The notes: a model not told the origin generated them from the letters alone. Shown: positions 36,596-45,657, numbered from the stretch's first letter. The stretch is 64,000 nucleotides of DNA from Chitinophagales bacterium (GCA_023957235.1 JAMLHI010000006.1:141525-205524); one strand, 5' to 3'. Numbers and translations are program-made.

Positions 36596-36678
36596 ATTAC
36601 AAAAGTAAAGACTTCAAACAAATTAAAAATTTTGCTTAACAATGCTTAACCATTTGAATGAATTTGATAGGATATATT

Positions 36679-38319
36679 TTACTTTTTTAATTTATTACTT
36701 AAAATTCTAAACAGGTGATAAGGAATGTGTATTAATGCAAACGCAATTGAAAAAGTCACCAATACTGTATCATCTGGCACTGATTGATGATGGATATAAG
36801 CAACCGCAGCAAGTAAAGCACTTGATAAGATAACACACCATCCTAATATCGTATTGTATTCAAATGTCTTAGTAGTGTTCAAATTGCTGTTTTTGGAGCC
36901 ATAAAAATAATAGACATCAAATCCAATCACCATCCAAACAATTAATCTAATCCATGTGTCTAAGGGTAAAAAGACCATCATAAAAAGACATACCAGTACT
37001 CCCAAGATTGGAACCAATGGGACTAAAGGGGTTCTAAATTCTCTAGGGGCATCTGGCATTTTTTTACGCATAACGATGATTCCTATACAGACTAGAATAA
37101 ATGCAAATAAAGTTCCTATACTAGTCATTTCTCCTACGACTCGACCTGGTACAAATGCAGCAAATAAACTTACAAATACTGCAAATAGGTATGTTGCTTT
37201 ATGTGGGGTTTGAAAATGGGGATGTATAGCAGAAAATCTTTTAGGCACTAATCCGTCTTTTGCCATAGTAAAAAAGACCCTTGTTTGTCCCATAAGAAGG
37301 ACTAAAATGACTGACATATATCCAGCCAAAATGGCAATAATGACTCCTTGTTTGAGCCATGCATAAGGTGTATGTCCGATAGCTACCGCTACAGGAGCAA
37401 TGCCATCTTGACCCTGAAATTCTTTATATGAAGCTAAGCCTGTCATGACATGAGCAAAGAGTACATATAAGATAGTACAAATGAATAAGGAACCTAAAAT
37501 TCCAATAGGCATATCTTTTTTAGGATTTTTTGTTTCCTGAGCGGCAGTACTTACAGCATCAAATCCTATATATGCAAAAAATAATATTCCTGCAGCTCGG
37601 AAAATACCTGACCACCCAAATTCTCCCATCACTCCTTGATTGGGGATGATATATGGCTCATGATTTGCTGGATTGATATAGTTCCAACCTAATATAATGA
37701 ATGCAAATACAACAGCTAATTTTAAGACTACAATGAAAGAAGTGAAAATGGCAGATTCTTTAATCCCTTTAATTAGAATAATTGAAATGAATAAGACCAC
37801 AAAGACAGCTGGAAGATTGATGATACCAGAGACCTCAACACCACTTTCTAGTGTTACAGTGTCAAAAGGAGACATGATTAACTGGGGTGGGAGATGAACT
37901 CCTATACTCTCACAAAAGGCTACTAGATATCTACTCCAACTGATAGCAACAGTTGCAGCACCGACAGCATATTCCAAAATTAAGTCCCAACCGATTATCC
38001 ATGCGATAAATTCGCCCATGGTAGCATAAGAATAGGTGTAAGCACTACCTGCAATAGGAATCATGGAAGCAAATTCTGCGTAACATAAACCTGCAAATGC
38101 ACATCCTAATGCAGCTATTAAGAAAGAAATAGTAATACTTGGTCCAGCATTATTTCCAGCAGCATAACCAGTTATTGAAAATAGACCTGCTCCAATAATC
38201 ACTCCAATTCCCAGAATAACCAGACTGCTAGCAGTGAGTGTCTTTTTTAGTTGGTGACCTTCTTCATTTGATGATAATATTTCTGAGAGTGGTTTGACCT
38301 TGAATAAATTGTTTCCCAT
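36679..38319 (-). CDS. APC-family amino acid permease
   Basis: A 546-residue inner-membrane transporter with about 12-14 membrane helices. The first-helix motif VILGIGVIIGAGLFSITGYAA has the unwound GAGLF segment that binds the amino acid carboxylate in this fold. The conserved FFAYIGFDAVSTAAQETKNPKKDMPIGI segment, of which the key part is GFDAVSTAAQETKNP, is diagnostic of the cationic amino acid (CAT/YfnA-like) subgroup. The substrate is predicted as an amino acid, not further. Monocistronic. Confidence 0.92.
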   Translation of the reverse strand: MGNNLFKVKPLSEILSSNEEGHQLKKTLTASSLVILGIGVIIGAGLFSITGYAAGNNAGPSITISFLIAALGCAFAGLCYAEFASMIPIAGSAYTYSYATMGEFIAWIIGWDLILEYAVGAATVAISWSRYLVAFCESIGVHLPPQLIMSPFDTVTLESGVEVSGIINLPAVFVVLFISIILIKGIKESAIFTSFIVVLKLAVVFAFIILGWNYINPANHEPYIIPNQGVMGEFGWSGIFRAAGILFFAYIGFDAVSTAAQETKNPKKDMPIGILGSLFICTILYVLFAHVMTGLASYKEFQGQDGIAPVAVAIGHTPYAWLKQGVIIAILAGYMSVILVLLMGQTRVFFTMAKDGLVPKRFSAIHPHFQTPHKATYLFAVFVSLFAAFVPGRVVGEMTSIGTLFAFILVCIGIIVMRKKMPDAPREFRTPLVPLVPILGVLVCLFMMVFLPLDTWIRLIVWMVIGFDVYYFYGSKNSNLNTTKTFEYNTILGWCVILSSALLAAVAYIHHQSVPDDTVLVTFSIAFALIHIPYHLFRILSNKLKK

Positions 38320-38415
38320 ATTTCCTTAGAAGTGATGTTAAGTTGATGCTTTGAAATTATTAATTATTCACAAATAATTGATAATTTTTATTTCTTTTTC
38401 TTAGGATAATGTTTT

Positions 38416-38423
38416 TAATTTTG
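38416..38423 (+). promoter_or_regulatory. TAnnTTTG -7 box for aroQ (possibly leaderless)
   Basis: TAATTTTG ends 6 nt before the aroQ ATG at 38430, so the expected transcription start almost coincides with the start codon. The box lies inside the longer reading frame that begins at 38409, arguing against that earlier start. Confidence 0.6.
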
Positions 38424-38429
38424 TCTGAC

Positions 38430-38870
38430 ATGAAAAATATTTTGATAATCAATGGCCCAAATTTGAATTTGTTGGGAAAAAGAGAGCCGAGCGTTTATGG
38501 AGCTACTTCTTTTGAAGATTATTTTTCAGAATTATCTTTAAGATATTTGAATAAGGCACTGTTGACCTATTTTCAGAGTAATCATGAAGGTGAGATTATT
38601 GATAAAATTCATGAAGTAGGCTTCAAATGGGATGGTATTGTAATCAATGCAGGAGCTTTTACTCATACTTCAGTTGCCATTGCAGATGCTATCAGGGCGG
38701 TAAGTGTTCCTGTGGTGGAAGTTCATATTTCTAACACCCATCAAAGGGAATCTTTTAGACATCATTCTTTTTTGTCTGCAGCAGTAAAAGGTGTGATTTT
38801 AGGATTTGGCTTAGATTCTTATCGCTTGGCAGTTGAATCTTTTTTGTCAGATACATTATCTAAAGATTAG
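38430..38870 (+). CDS. aroQ: type II 3-dehydroquinate dehydratase
   Basis: A cytoplasmic dodecameric-type enzyme of about 146 residues that dehydrates 3-dehydroquinate to 3-dehydroshikimate in the shikimate pathway. The N-terminal INGPNLNLLGKREPSVYG holds the catalytic Tyr and the lid Arg. INAGAFTHTSVAIADAI contains the substrate-binding Asn. EVHISNTHQRESFRHHS contains the catalytic His and the IS-N triad. I use the ATG at 38430 rather than 38409 because of the promoter box and the family start. No other aro gene is adjacent. Confidence 0.95.
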   Translation: MKNILIINGPNLNLLGKREPSVYGATSFEDYFSELSLRYLNKALLTYFQSNHEGEIIDKIHEVGFKWDGIVINAGAFTHTSVAIADAIRAVSVPVVEVHISNTHQRESFRHHSFLSAAVKGVILGFGLDSYRLAVESFLSDTLSKD

Positions 38871-38929
38871 TATCTTGGAGATATTGATACTGTAAAAATT
38901 TTATATAACCTATTGGTATTAAGTAGTTA

Positions 38930-39769
38930 ATGTTTAAAAGTTTAATTTTTACTTTATTGATTTACTTTTTGTTAGGAAGTACAGTTTTTGCGTGTGGACA
39001 TCCTCCTCATACAATAGTTCGAGATGATTTTAAAAAAATTTATGACCAATATAAAGTAGAGGGTGCATTTGTACTTTATAATCCTCACAAAGGTGAATAT
39101 GTGATATATAATCAAAAATTAGTGAATCAATCTTTTATTCCGGCTTCTACTTTTAAAATTTGTAACTCTCTAATTGGGCTGGAGACAAGAGTAATTGAAG
39201 ATGAAAATTTTATTATCAAGTGGGATAGTATTTTACGCCAATATCCTAAATGGAATACAGATCAAAATTTAGAAACAGCTTTTAAAAATTCGACAGTATG
39301 GTATTATCAAGAATTGGCTAGACGTGTTGGTGGAGATAAAATGAAATACTGGTTGGATAAATGCAAATATGGTAATAGTGATACAAGTGGAGGCATAGAT
39401 AAGTTTTGGCTCACTGGAGGTTTGCGTATTTCACCATTAGAACAAATCAGCTTTCTTCAACAACTTCATGACAATCAGCTTCCTTTTTCTCAGCATTCAA
39501 TGGATATAGTTAAAAATATAATGATAATGAAAGACACATTGAATTATACTTTAAGAGCTAAATCAGGATGGGGAGAGCAAGGCAAAACTAATATTGGTTG
39601 GTATATAGGCTATCTTGAACACAAAGGAGAAGTTTATTATTTTGCTAATTGTATTCAATCCCTAGATATCGAACCTGCTAACTTTCTAAATGCTAGATTG
39701 AATATTGTATTTCAAATACTGGAAAATCTCAAATTGATTGACGATAAAGAGCTATTTCTATTCAATTAA
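38930..39769 (+). CDS. class D (OXA-type) beta-lactamase
   Basis: A 279-residue exported serine hydrolase with a signal peptide ending near residue 21 (STVFA-C). All class D motifs are present in order: S73-T-F-K76 (nucleophile and carboxylated Lys), S121-T-V123, Y147-G-N149, the omega-loop Trp160 in IDKFWLTGG, and K211-S-G213 before WG. The segment GWYIGYLEHKGEVYYFANCI completes the central sheet. It should hydrolyse beta-lactams in the periplasm; the spectrum is not predictable. There is no adjacent BlaI/BlaR or mobile element. Base composition resembles the housekeeping surroundings, so it is probably an intrinsic gene. BlaR-like sensors are excluded because there are no membrane domains. 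Confidence 0.9.
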   Translation: MFKSLIFTLLIYFLLGSTVFACGHPPHTIVRDDFKKIYDQYKVEGAFVLYNPHKGEYVIYNQKLVNQSFIPASTFKICNSLIGLETRVIEDENFIIKWDSILRQYPKWNTDQNLETAFKNSTVWYYQELARRVGGDKMKYWLDKCKYGNSDTSGGIDKFWLTGGLRISPLEQISFLQQLHDNQLPFSQHSMDIVKNIMIMKDTLNYTLRAKSGWGEQGKTNIGWYIGYLEHKGEVYYFANCIQSLDIEPANFLNARLNIVFQILENLKLIDDKELFLFN

Positions 39770-39911
39770 TAGGATTGCTGAATGGTTTTTACTTGAGAAA
39801 TTGATAGACCATGAGTGATGAAAAATGATAATTATTTGTCTAGTATGCAAATAATTAACTTTTGATAAAGAAGTGTTATTCTGGACATTTTTATCTTCAA
39901 TAGCTTATTGT

Positions 39912-39919
39912 TATTTTTG
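39912..39919 (+). promoter_or_regulatory. possible TAnnTTTG box upstream of the unknown 330-aa gene
   Basis: TATTTTTG lies 67 nt before the ATG at 39987 and no -33 TTG was found, so the assignment is weak. Confidence 0.3.
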
Positions 39920-39986
39920 CGGGGTCATCAATAACTGTTTACTTTGAGTCAACATTTAATAGGATGGTTTTTAAAAATAGAAAAAA

Positions 39987-40979
39987 ATGTCGTTACAACT
40001 TTTTAATCCGTTTTCTGATTTAATATTTAATGATAAAATTTGTTTTTTGACAGGTGAAGAATTAAGAGGAGAAAATGAATTTATCACTATTTTCCCTGAA
40101 TGGGTAATCAATAATTATAACTACAGAGGTAAGAGTTTTACGATGATGGACAATGTCACTCAAGTAAAATATGAGGATTTAAAACTCCCTTGCTCTACAA
40201 TAGCTCGTGAGGCTTTTCTACAATTGGATTTAGAAATAGAAGAAGCTTTTTCCAAAGGATATACGGGCATTAAATCTTTAGATGAACAGCGTTTGTTTCT
40301 GTGGATGGGTAAATTTGTATATGGAATTCTGTATTTAGATTTACTTTTGGAGCGTAAAAAAATGGAGAAACAAAATAAAAAATTTGATATTTCTCCAGTA
40401 TTGAAAAAACGTTTTGGTTTATTTCATTTGATGTTACAATCTTTAGTTCATCCTTTTGAATTTAGAGGCACACCACCTTGGAGTATATCCATTGTGCGTT
40501 TGAAATATTCCAAAGATATTTTCAATTTCAGAGATAGTACAGTCAATTTATTGTTTTCACTTGGAGTTAATGGTTTTGGAATCATCGCCTCATTGCAGGA
40601 TAGTGGCGCTGTAAAAGAACATTATAAAGAGCTTTTAGATAAAATTGGCACTACTGTATTGCATCCTATTCAATTTGAAGAACTTTGTGCTAAGTTTTTG
40701 TATTCCAATTATCTCTTGCAATATCCTCCTAAATACAAGATAGAAATTGAGGACTCACTGGTTTCTGTTGTTTCTAAACCGATTGATATTTTAGACCATC
40801 GCCCTCTTTTTGGAAAGTGGGATGAAAATATGTTTGCTCAAGTCTTGTCAGGATATTGGGAGGTGTGGGGATTAACTAAGAATAATATTATTAATTTTCC
40901 GAATTCCCCAATTAGCTTTTTAGAAAATGAGCGAACCTATGAGTTGATATCGCCAGATACTATTGAACTGCCTTTTTGA
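39987..40979 (+). CDS. hypothetical protein (330 aa)
   Basis: I do not recognise the family. It is a soluble protein without signal peptide or membrane helix. The N-terminus has ICFLTGEELRGENEFITIFPEWVINNY, in which the short part CFLTGEEL followed by FPEW looks like a conserved motif. The middle is helical with charged segments (LDLLLERKKMEKQNKKF), and FEFRGTPPWSISIVRLKYS and LGVNGFGIIASLQDSGAV may belong to a beta-rich domain. Residues such as C, E and W in the first 40 positions could form a zinc or HNH-like site, but a full motif is not visible. It is convergent with the NlpC/P60 gene, 2 nt apart. Confidence 0.7.
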   Translation: MSLQLFNPFSDLIFNDKICFLTGEELRGENEFITIFPEWVINNYNYRGKSFTMMDNVTQVKYEDLKLPCSTIAREAFLQLDLEIEEAFSKGYTGIKSLDEQRLFLWMGKFVYGILYLDLLLERKKMEKQNKKFDISPVLKKRFGLFHLMLQSLVHPFEFRGTPPWSISIVRLKYSKDIFNFRDSTVNLLFSLGVNGFGIIASLQDSGAVKEHYKELLDKIGTTVLHPIQFEELCAKFLYSNYLLQYPPKYKIEIEDSLVSVVSKPIDILDHRPLFGKWDENMFAQVLSGYWEVWGLTKNNIINFPNSPISFLENERTYELISPDTIELPF

Positions 40980-40981
40980 AT

Positions 40982-41530
40982 TTAAAAAGGATATGAGATA
41001 CGGATGGCTTTAACAAATCTGATTTTGAAATAATTTTCATCTAATCCAGAGGTCATAATCCCTCTGTTGTTGGAAGTGGCGGCATGAAGAAAATAAATTT
41101 TCCCTTGCTTAATTTCGGAAACAATACCCATGTGACCAATGCTAGAAGAGTTGGTATTACTACCTTTAAATAATAGAATATCTCCTGCTTGAATCTGGCT
41201 GAGTGGAATAGATTGTCCGATATTGGCAAATTGTGAAGTGGTTCTTGGAACTTTAATGTTGAAATAACTGAAAACAAAATTGACATAACCCGAACAGTCA
41301 AACCCTCTCAGAGGGTCGCTGTCAGCATAATCATAACGCACTCCTTCAAATTTTGATGCAAAGTCAGCTATTTGTTGACCTTGATATTTACTAAACCAAA
41401 CTAAATCTATTTTTTCTTGTGCATGGATGCTGATGACAAAAAGCTGAGAAAGATAAATCAATATGATAAAAGTTGATTTCAAAATATTTTTGAATTTAAA
41501 ATTATTAAAGATGAAGAGATTTTGAGTCAA
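40982..41530 (-). CDS. NlpC/P60 (C40) cell-wall endopeptidase
   Basis: An exported cysteine peptidase of up to 182 residues. The signal peptide hydrophobic core STFIILIYLSQLFVI ends near SIHAQ. The catalytic Cys is in FDCSGYVNFVF, the catalytic His in GHMGIVSE and the third polar residue in FLHAAT. These enzymes cut the gamma-D-Glu-to-diamino-acid bond or related bonds of peptidoglycan. The start is uncertain: the frame lacks a suitable ATG and opens with TTG at 41530. Another in-frame TTG at 41482 would place a compact signal peptide right at the N-terminus. Confidence 0.88.
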   Translation of the reverse strand: MTQNLFIFNNFKFKNILKSTFIILIYLSQLFVISIHAQEKIDLVWFSKYQGQQIADFASKFEGVRYDYADSDPLRGFDCSGYVNFVFSYFNIKVPRTTSQFANIGQSIPLSQIQAGDILLFKGSNTNSSSIGHMGIVSEIKQGKIYFLHAATSNNRGIMTSGLDENYFKIRFVKAIRISYPF

Positions 41531-41567
41531 AATATACTGAAAATGAAATCATTTAATGACATATAGT

Positions 41568-41610
41568 CTAAAAAATCAATAGCAATTGGTTGATTATCCA
41601 ATTGCTATTG
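41568..41610 (-). terminator. Rho-independent terminator of the cysCDN operon
   Basis: A perfect 13-bp stem (41577-41589 with 41598-41610, loop 8 nt) is followed on the minus strand by ATTTTTTAG. It lies 47 nt after the cysN stop. Confidence 0.8.
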
Positions 41611-41656
41611 CAAATCTTTAATGTTCTTAGAAAACGAAACAGTTGATTTTGGCAGT

Positions 41657-42937
41657 TTAAATAATCATGCCCGCACCTACAGTTTCATTAGTAGCTTCAT
41701 CTATGATAATAATACTTCCAGTAATTCTATTTTTTGAATAGCTATCAAAAAATAATGGAGCAGTTGTTCTTATAGAGATTCTTCCGATATCGTTCAAGCC
41801 GATAGTTCTGTCGCTTTCGTTTCGGTGAAGAGTGTTGATGTCAATTTTATATTTGATATCTTTTATAATACATCTACATTCTTTTGAAGTATGGAGTAAC
41901 GCATATTTACCATTGAGAACAAGTGGTTTTTCGCTCATCCAGCAGATCATCAATTCGATATCTTGACTGATTTGAGGAACATTATTTTCCCTTACAAGCA
42001 TATCTCCTCTGCTGATATCTATTTCATCTTCTAAGGTAATAGTGACAGACATAGGTGCAAAAGCCTGATCCAATTCACCATCAAAAGTATCAATGGATTT
42101 TATATTAGAAGTAAATCCAGAAGGTAAAGCCATGACTTTATCCCCTTTTTTAAATACGCCACTTGCTATTCTTCCAGCAAACCCTCTGTAATCATGAAAT
42201 TCTGTTTTTTGAGGTCTTATGACTGTTTGAACAGGGAATCTGCAATCAATATGATTGTGGTCACTGCCAATATGGATGGTCTCAAGAAGGTATAAAAGGG
42301 TCGGACCATCGTACCAACTCATATTCTCAGATCTTGTAACAACATTATCACCTTTCAGGGCAGAGATAGGGATAAAACTGATATCTTTTACTTTCAATCG
42401 GGAAGCAAACGCTTTATACTCTGCAACAATATTTTCATAAGTTTCCTGATCCCAATCTGCCAAGTCCATTTTGTTAATACAAACTACAATATGGGGTATT
42501 TGTAATAATGAGGCTATGAATGAATGTCGGTGAGTCTGCTCTACAATTCCTTTTCTAGCATCAACAAGGATAATTGCTAGATTGGCAGTGCTAGCTCCTG
42601 TCACCATATTTCTAGTATATTGAATATGGCCTGGAGTATCAGCAATAATAAATTTTCTCTTAGGGGTAGAAAAATATCTATATGCTACGTCTATAGTAAT
42701 GCCTTGTTCTCTTTCAGAGCGAAGTCCGTCTGTTAATAAAGCAAGATTGACTTGTTCTTCCCCTTTTTGTATAGATGCTTTTTCGATTGCTTCCATCTGG
42801 TCTTGAAAGATAGATTTGCTATCATAAAGCAATCTGCCTATCAATGTGCTTTTCCCATCATCTACACTTCCTGCGGTAGTGAATCGAAGCAATTCCATAT
42901 TTAGATAACCATTGCGGTCAAAATTTTCAGTACTCAT
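41657..42937 (-). CDS. cysN: sulfate adenylyltransferase large subunit (GTPase)
   Basis: A 426-residue translation-factor-like GTPase. The P-loop is GSVDDGKS (23-30), G3 is DTPGH (100-104) and G4 is NKMD (155-158). EF-Tu-like domains II and III follow (about 235-425). CysN couples GTP hydrolysis to adenylation of sulfate by CysD, giving adenosine 5'-phosphosulfate (APS). It has no fused APS kinase domain; a separate cysC is present. It is the last gene of the cysC-cysD-cysN operon, about 30 nt after cysD, and is followed by a terminator. Confidence 0.95.
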   Translation of the reverse strand: MSTENFDRNGYLNMELLRFTTAGSVDDGKSTLIGRLLYDSKSIFQDQMEAIEKASIQKGEEQVNLALLTDGLRSEREQGITIDVAYRYFSTPKRKFIIADTPGHIQYTRNMVTGASTANLAIILVDARKGIVEQTHRHSFIASLLQIPHIVVCINKMDLADWDQETYENIVAEYKAFASRLKVKDISFIPISALKGDNVVTRSENMSWYDGPTLLYLLETIHIGSDHNHIDCRFPVQTVIRPQKTEFHDYRGFAGRIASGVFKKGDKVMALPSGFTSNIKSIDTFDGELDQAFAPMSVTITLEDEIDISRGDMLVRENNVPQISQDIELMICWMSEKPLVLNGKYALLHTSKECRCIIKDIKYKIDINTLHRNESDRTIGLNDIGRISIRTTAPLFFDSYSKNRITGSIIIIDEATNETVGAGMII

Positions 42938-42967
42938 TGTCGTTTTACTTTTGTTGGATTCTTTTGA

Positions 42968-43870
42968 TTAGAAATAACCTTGTTTTTTGCGATCTTCCAT
43001 AGCTGCTTCCGAACGTTTGTCGTCAGCTCTCGTTCCTCTTTCTGTTGTACGTGAAGATGCTACCTCTTGAATGATGTCTTCTAGTGAAGAAGCAATAGAT
43101 TCGACAGCTCCTGTACATGTCATATCTCCAACAGTGCGGAAACGGACGATTTTTTCTACGACTTCTTCATGTGGTTTCCTAGGAATGTAATCACACTCTG
43201 CCAACCATTGACCATCTCTTTCAAACACTCTTCTTTTGTGTGAGAAATATAATTCAGGTAATTCTATTTGTTCTTGGAAAATATATTGCCAAACATCCAT
43301 TTCTGTCCAATTAGAAATTGGAAATACTCTGAAATGCTCTCCCATGTGCTTTTTTCCATTGAATAAATTCCATAGTTCAGCTCTCTGATTCTTAGGGTCC
43401 CATTGGCCAAATTCATCTCTATGTGAGAAAAATCTTTCTTTTGCACGAGCTTTTTCTTCATCTCTTCTGGCTCCACCAATAGCTGCATCAAATTTATTGC
43501 TTTCTATTGCTTCCAATAATGGTACAGTCTGAAGTCTGTTGCGACTGGCATTATATCCTTTTTCTTCAACGACAACTCCTTTGTCAATAGCATCTTGTAC
43601 AGAAGCAACAACTAACCTAAGATTGTATTTTTCTACTAATAAATCACGAAACTCAATCGCTTCAGGAAAATTATGACCAGTGTCAACATGTAATAAAGTA
43701 AATGGAACGTTTGCTGGATAAAATGCTTTTCTAGCCAAATGCAGACAGACGATAGAATCTTTCCCTCCTGAAAATAATAAGACAGGATTTTCAAATTGTG
43801 AAGCCACTTCTCTTAATATGAAAATGGACTCAGATTCTAATTCTTTTAAGTGTGTTAAATTGTAATCCAT
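42968..43870 (-). CDS. cysD: sulfate adenylyltransferase small subunit
   Basis: A 300-residue PP-loop ATP pyrophosphatase-fold enzyme. The pyrophosphate loop is LLFSGGKDSIVCLHLA (about 31-46). Conserved family segments are HVDTGHNFPEAIEFRD, GGARRDEEKARAKERFFS and the C-terminal KRSEAAMEDRKKQGYF. With CysN it makes APS from sulfate and ATP. The gene is preceded by cysC (15 nt) and followed by cysN (30 nt). Confidence 0.96.
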   Translation of the reverse strand: MDYNLTHLKELESESIFILREVASQFENPVLLFSGGKDSIVCLHLARKAFYPANVPFTLLHVDTGHNFPEAIEFRDLLVEKYNLRLVVASVQDAIDKGVVVEEKGYNASRNRLQTVPLLEAIESNKFDAAIGGARRDEEKARAKERFFSHRDEFGQWDPKNQRAELWNLFNGKKHMGEHFRVFPISNWTEMDVWQYIFQEQIELPELYFSHKRRVFERDGQWLAECDYIPRKPHEEVVEKIVRFRTVGDMTCTGAVESIASSLEDIIQEVASSRTTERGTRADDKRSEAAMEDRKKQGYF

Positions 43871-43885
43871 ATTGATGAATCGATA

Positions 43886-44491
43886 TTAATATTTTATACG
43901 TTGAATAATTTGTTCATAAACTTGATTGACAGCGGCTTCAATGGAAATTTCTGCTGTTTTTATTTCAATATCTGCATTTTCAGGAGCCTCAAATGGAGCA
44001 TCTAATCCTGTGAAATTTTTAATCTCTCCCGCCAATGCTTTTTTGTATAAGCCTTTGACATCTCTTTGTGCACAGACATCAAAAGATGCATTGATATAAA
44101 TTTCAATGAAATCATCACTGCCGATAATATCTTTGGCTTGTTGACGGATATCTTTGGTGGGGCTGACAAAACTATTGATGCAGATCACTCCTGATTGAAC
44201 AAACAGTTTTGAAATTTCAGCTATTCTTCTAATATTTTCTAATCTATCTTCTTCAGAAAAACCGAGATTAGCGTTAATGCCTGTTCGTACATTATCTCCA
44301 TCCAATACATAGGAAAGATAACCAGACTCATGAAGTTTTCTTTCCAAACCTTTAGCAATTGTGCTCTTACCCGAGCCAGAAAGTCCTGTCATCCACAATA
44401 CACAGCTTTTTTGCTGAAGTAGTTTTTCTTTATCTGACCGTTGTAATAATTGGTCAAAAATGGGATGAATATGGCTGCTGCTTTTTTCCAT
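43886..44491 (-). CDS. cysC: adenylylsulfate kinase
   Basis: A 201-residue APS kinase. The P-loop is GLSGSGKST (36-44). DGDNVRTGINANLGFSEEDR follows; the DGDN and the NxxLGFS part bind APS. INSFVSPTKDIRQQAKDII and the KGLYKKALAGEIKNFTG lid region, of which KGLYKKA is the key part, are typical. It phosphorylates APS to PAPS. It is the first gene of the operon, with a promoter box 8 nt before the start codon. No PAPS reductase or sulfite reductase gene lies in this window. Confidence 0.95.
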   Translation of the reverse strand: MEKSSSHIHPIFDQLLQRSDKEKLLQQKSCVLWMTGLSGSGKSTIAKGLERKLHESGYLSYVLDGDNVRTGINANLGFSEEDRLENIRRIAEISKLFVQSGVICINSFVSPTKDIRQQAKDIIGSDDFIEIYINASFDVCAQRDVKGLYKKALAGEIKNFTGLDAPFEAPENADIEIKTAEISIEAAVNQVYEQIIQRIKY

Positions 44492-44499
44492 AGGTAGGG

Positions 44500-44507
44500 C
44501 AAATGTA
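44500..44507 (-). promoter_or_regulatory. TAnnTTTG -7 box for cysCDN
   Basis: TACATTTG on the minus strand ends 8 nt before the cysC ATG, so the mRNA leader is nearly absent. Confidence 0.55.
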
Positions 44508-44708
44508 CGATATTTTTTTATTATTATGGTAAATAGTTATAGTATATAGGTTTAGTAGAGTAATAAAATTTTATAAATATATTGATAATCAGTTAGTTGG
44601 AAAATACTTTAATTTATAAAATACAAATAAATAGTGAGATTTTTGTGCTCAATGTAAAAATTTGCTTGTTCAATATCGTTCATGTATGTTAGTTTTTGAA
44701 TATAAAAA

Positions 44709-44716
44709 TACTTTTG
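44709..44716 (+). promoter_or_regulatory. TAnnTTTG -7 box for the PfkB kinase gene
   Basis: TACTTTTG lies 26 nt before the TTG start candidate and 47 nt before the ATG candidate of the next gene. Confidence 0.5.
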
Positions 44717-44742
44717 TAGCTGATATTCAATAGAGATTTGAA

Positions 44743-45657
44743 TTGCTTTCTTATCTTCACAATATGCAAGTATTGGTAGTTGGTGATGTCATACTCGATA
44801 TATATCAAAGTGGTGAAATTCATAGGGTATCTCCTGAAGCTCCTGTTCCTGTCATAGTTCATGTCAAAGAATCATATAGAGCTGGAGGGGCTGCAAATGT
44901 AGCTGTAAATCTTTCTTCTCTCGGTTTAAAGACTACACTTGTAGGAATAGTTGGTAGAGATAATGAAGGGGATAGGATAAAAAATATTGTCAGCCAGCAT
45001 CAAGTTGATTTTTTGGATTGGGTTTCAGAAAGTTCACCAACAATTTCAAAAACGAGAATTATAGGAAATAGCAAACATATTGCACGCATTGATGTAGAAG
45101 AAAGTTTTGAACAAGAGGCAGTACATTTATATCAAAAAGTGAAAGATTTTACTCCATCATATTTGGTATTGAGTGATTATAATAAAGGAAGTTTAAAAGA
45201 TATCCAATCTTATATCACTAATTTCCAATCGCGGGGCATCAAAGTTTTAGTAGATCCTAAAAGGGAAATTTCCATATATCGTGGAGCTTGGTTGATTAAG
45301 CCCAATAAAAATGAATTTATTAAGTATGTTGGTGCTTTCGGCTCCTTCGAAGAGTTGGTAGATAAAGCTCGTCATTGTATTCAGAAGTATGATATTGCCC
45401 ACATGTTGATTACGCTAGGCTCTGAAGGAATGATGTATGTTCATCGTGACTTTCATCATTTTTATCAAGCGAATTCACAACGAGTTGTTGATATTACTGG
45501 TGCTGGTGATATGGTAATGGTAGGACTTGTATATGGCCTTTCTAAAGGTTATGATTTGAGTAAGTCCATTCAGATTGCCAAGCAACTTGCTGAATATTCA
45601 GTTTCTCAATTAGGAACTTATGTAATCAAACCATCTGATATTTCTAAATTTATTTAA
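44743..45657 (+). CDS. PfkB-family kinase, D-glycero-beta-D-manno-heptose-7-phosphate kinase-like
   Basis: A 304-residue ribokinase-fold kinase matching the kinase half of HldE/RfaE. VLVVGDVILDIYQ and HRVSPEAPVPVIVH at the N-terminus are typical of that subgroup, as are the YRAGGAANVAVNLSSLG substrate-binding segment and the C-terminal VVDITGAGDMVMVGLVYG with the catalytic Asp. The HldE-specific nucleotidyltransferase domain is absent, so this is the monofunctional (HldA-like) form. The start is either the TTG at 44743 or the ATG at 44764; an in-frame TAG at 44731 limits extension. It probably takes part in ADP-heptose synthesis, although no neighbour supports this directly. Confidence 0.85.
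   Translation: MLSYLHNMQVLVVGDVILDIYQSGEIHRVSPEAPVPVIVHVKESYRAGGAANVAVNLSSLGLKTTLVGIVGRDNEGDRIKNIVSQHQVDFLDWVSESSPTISKTRIIGNSKHIARIDVEESFEQEAVHLYQKVKDFTPSYLVLSDYNKGSLKDIQSYITNFQSRGIKVLVDPKREISIYRGAWLIKPNKNEFIKYVGAFGSFEELVDKARHCIQKYDIAHMLITLGSEGMMYVHRDFHHFYQANSQRVVDITGAGDMVMVGLVYGLSKGYDLSKSIQIAKQLAEYSVSQLGTYVIKPSDISKFI

Noticed and set aside
38868..38895. Short inverted repeat AGTATC/GATACT after aroQ as terminator
   Set aside because: Only 6 bp with a long loop and no T-run directly after it.
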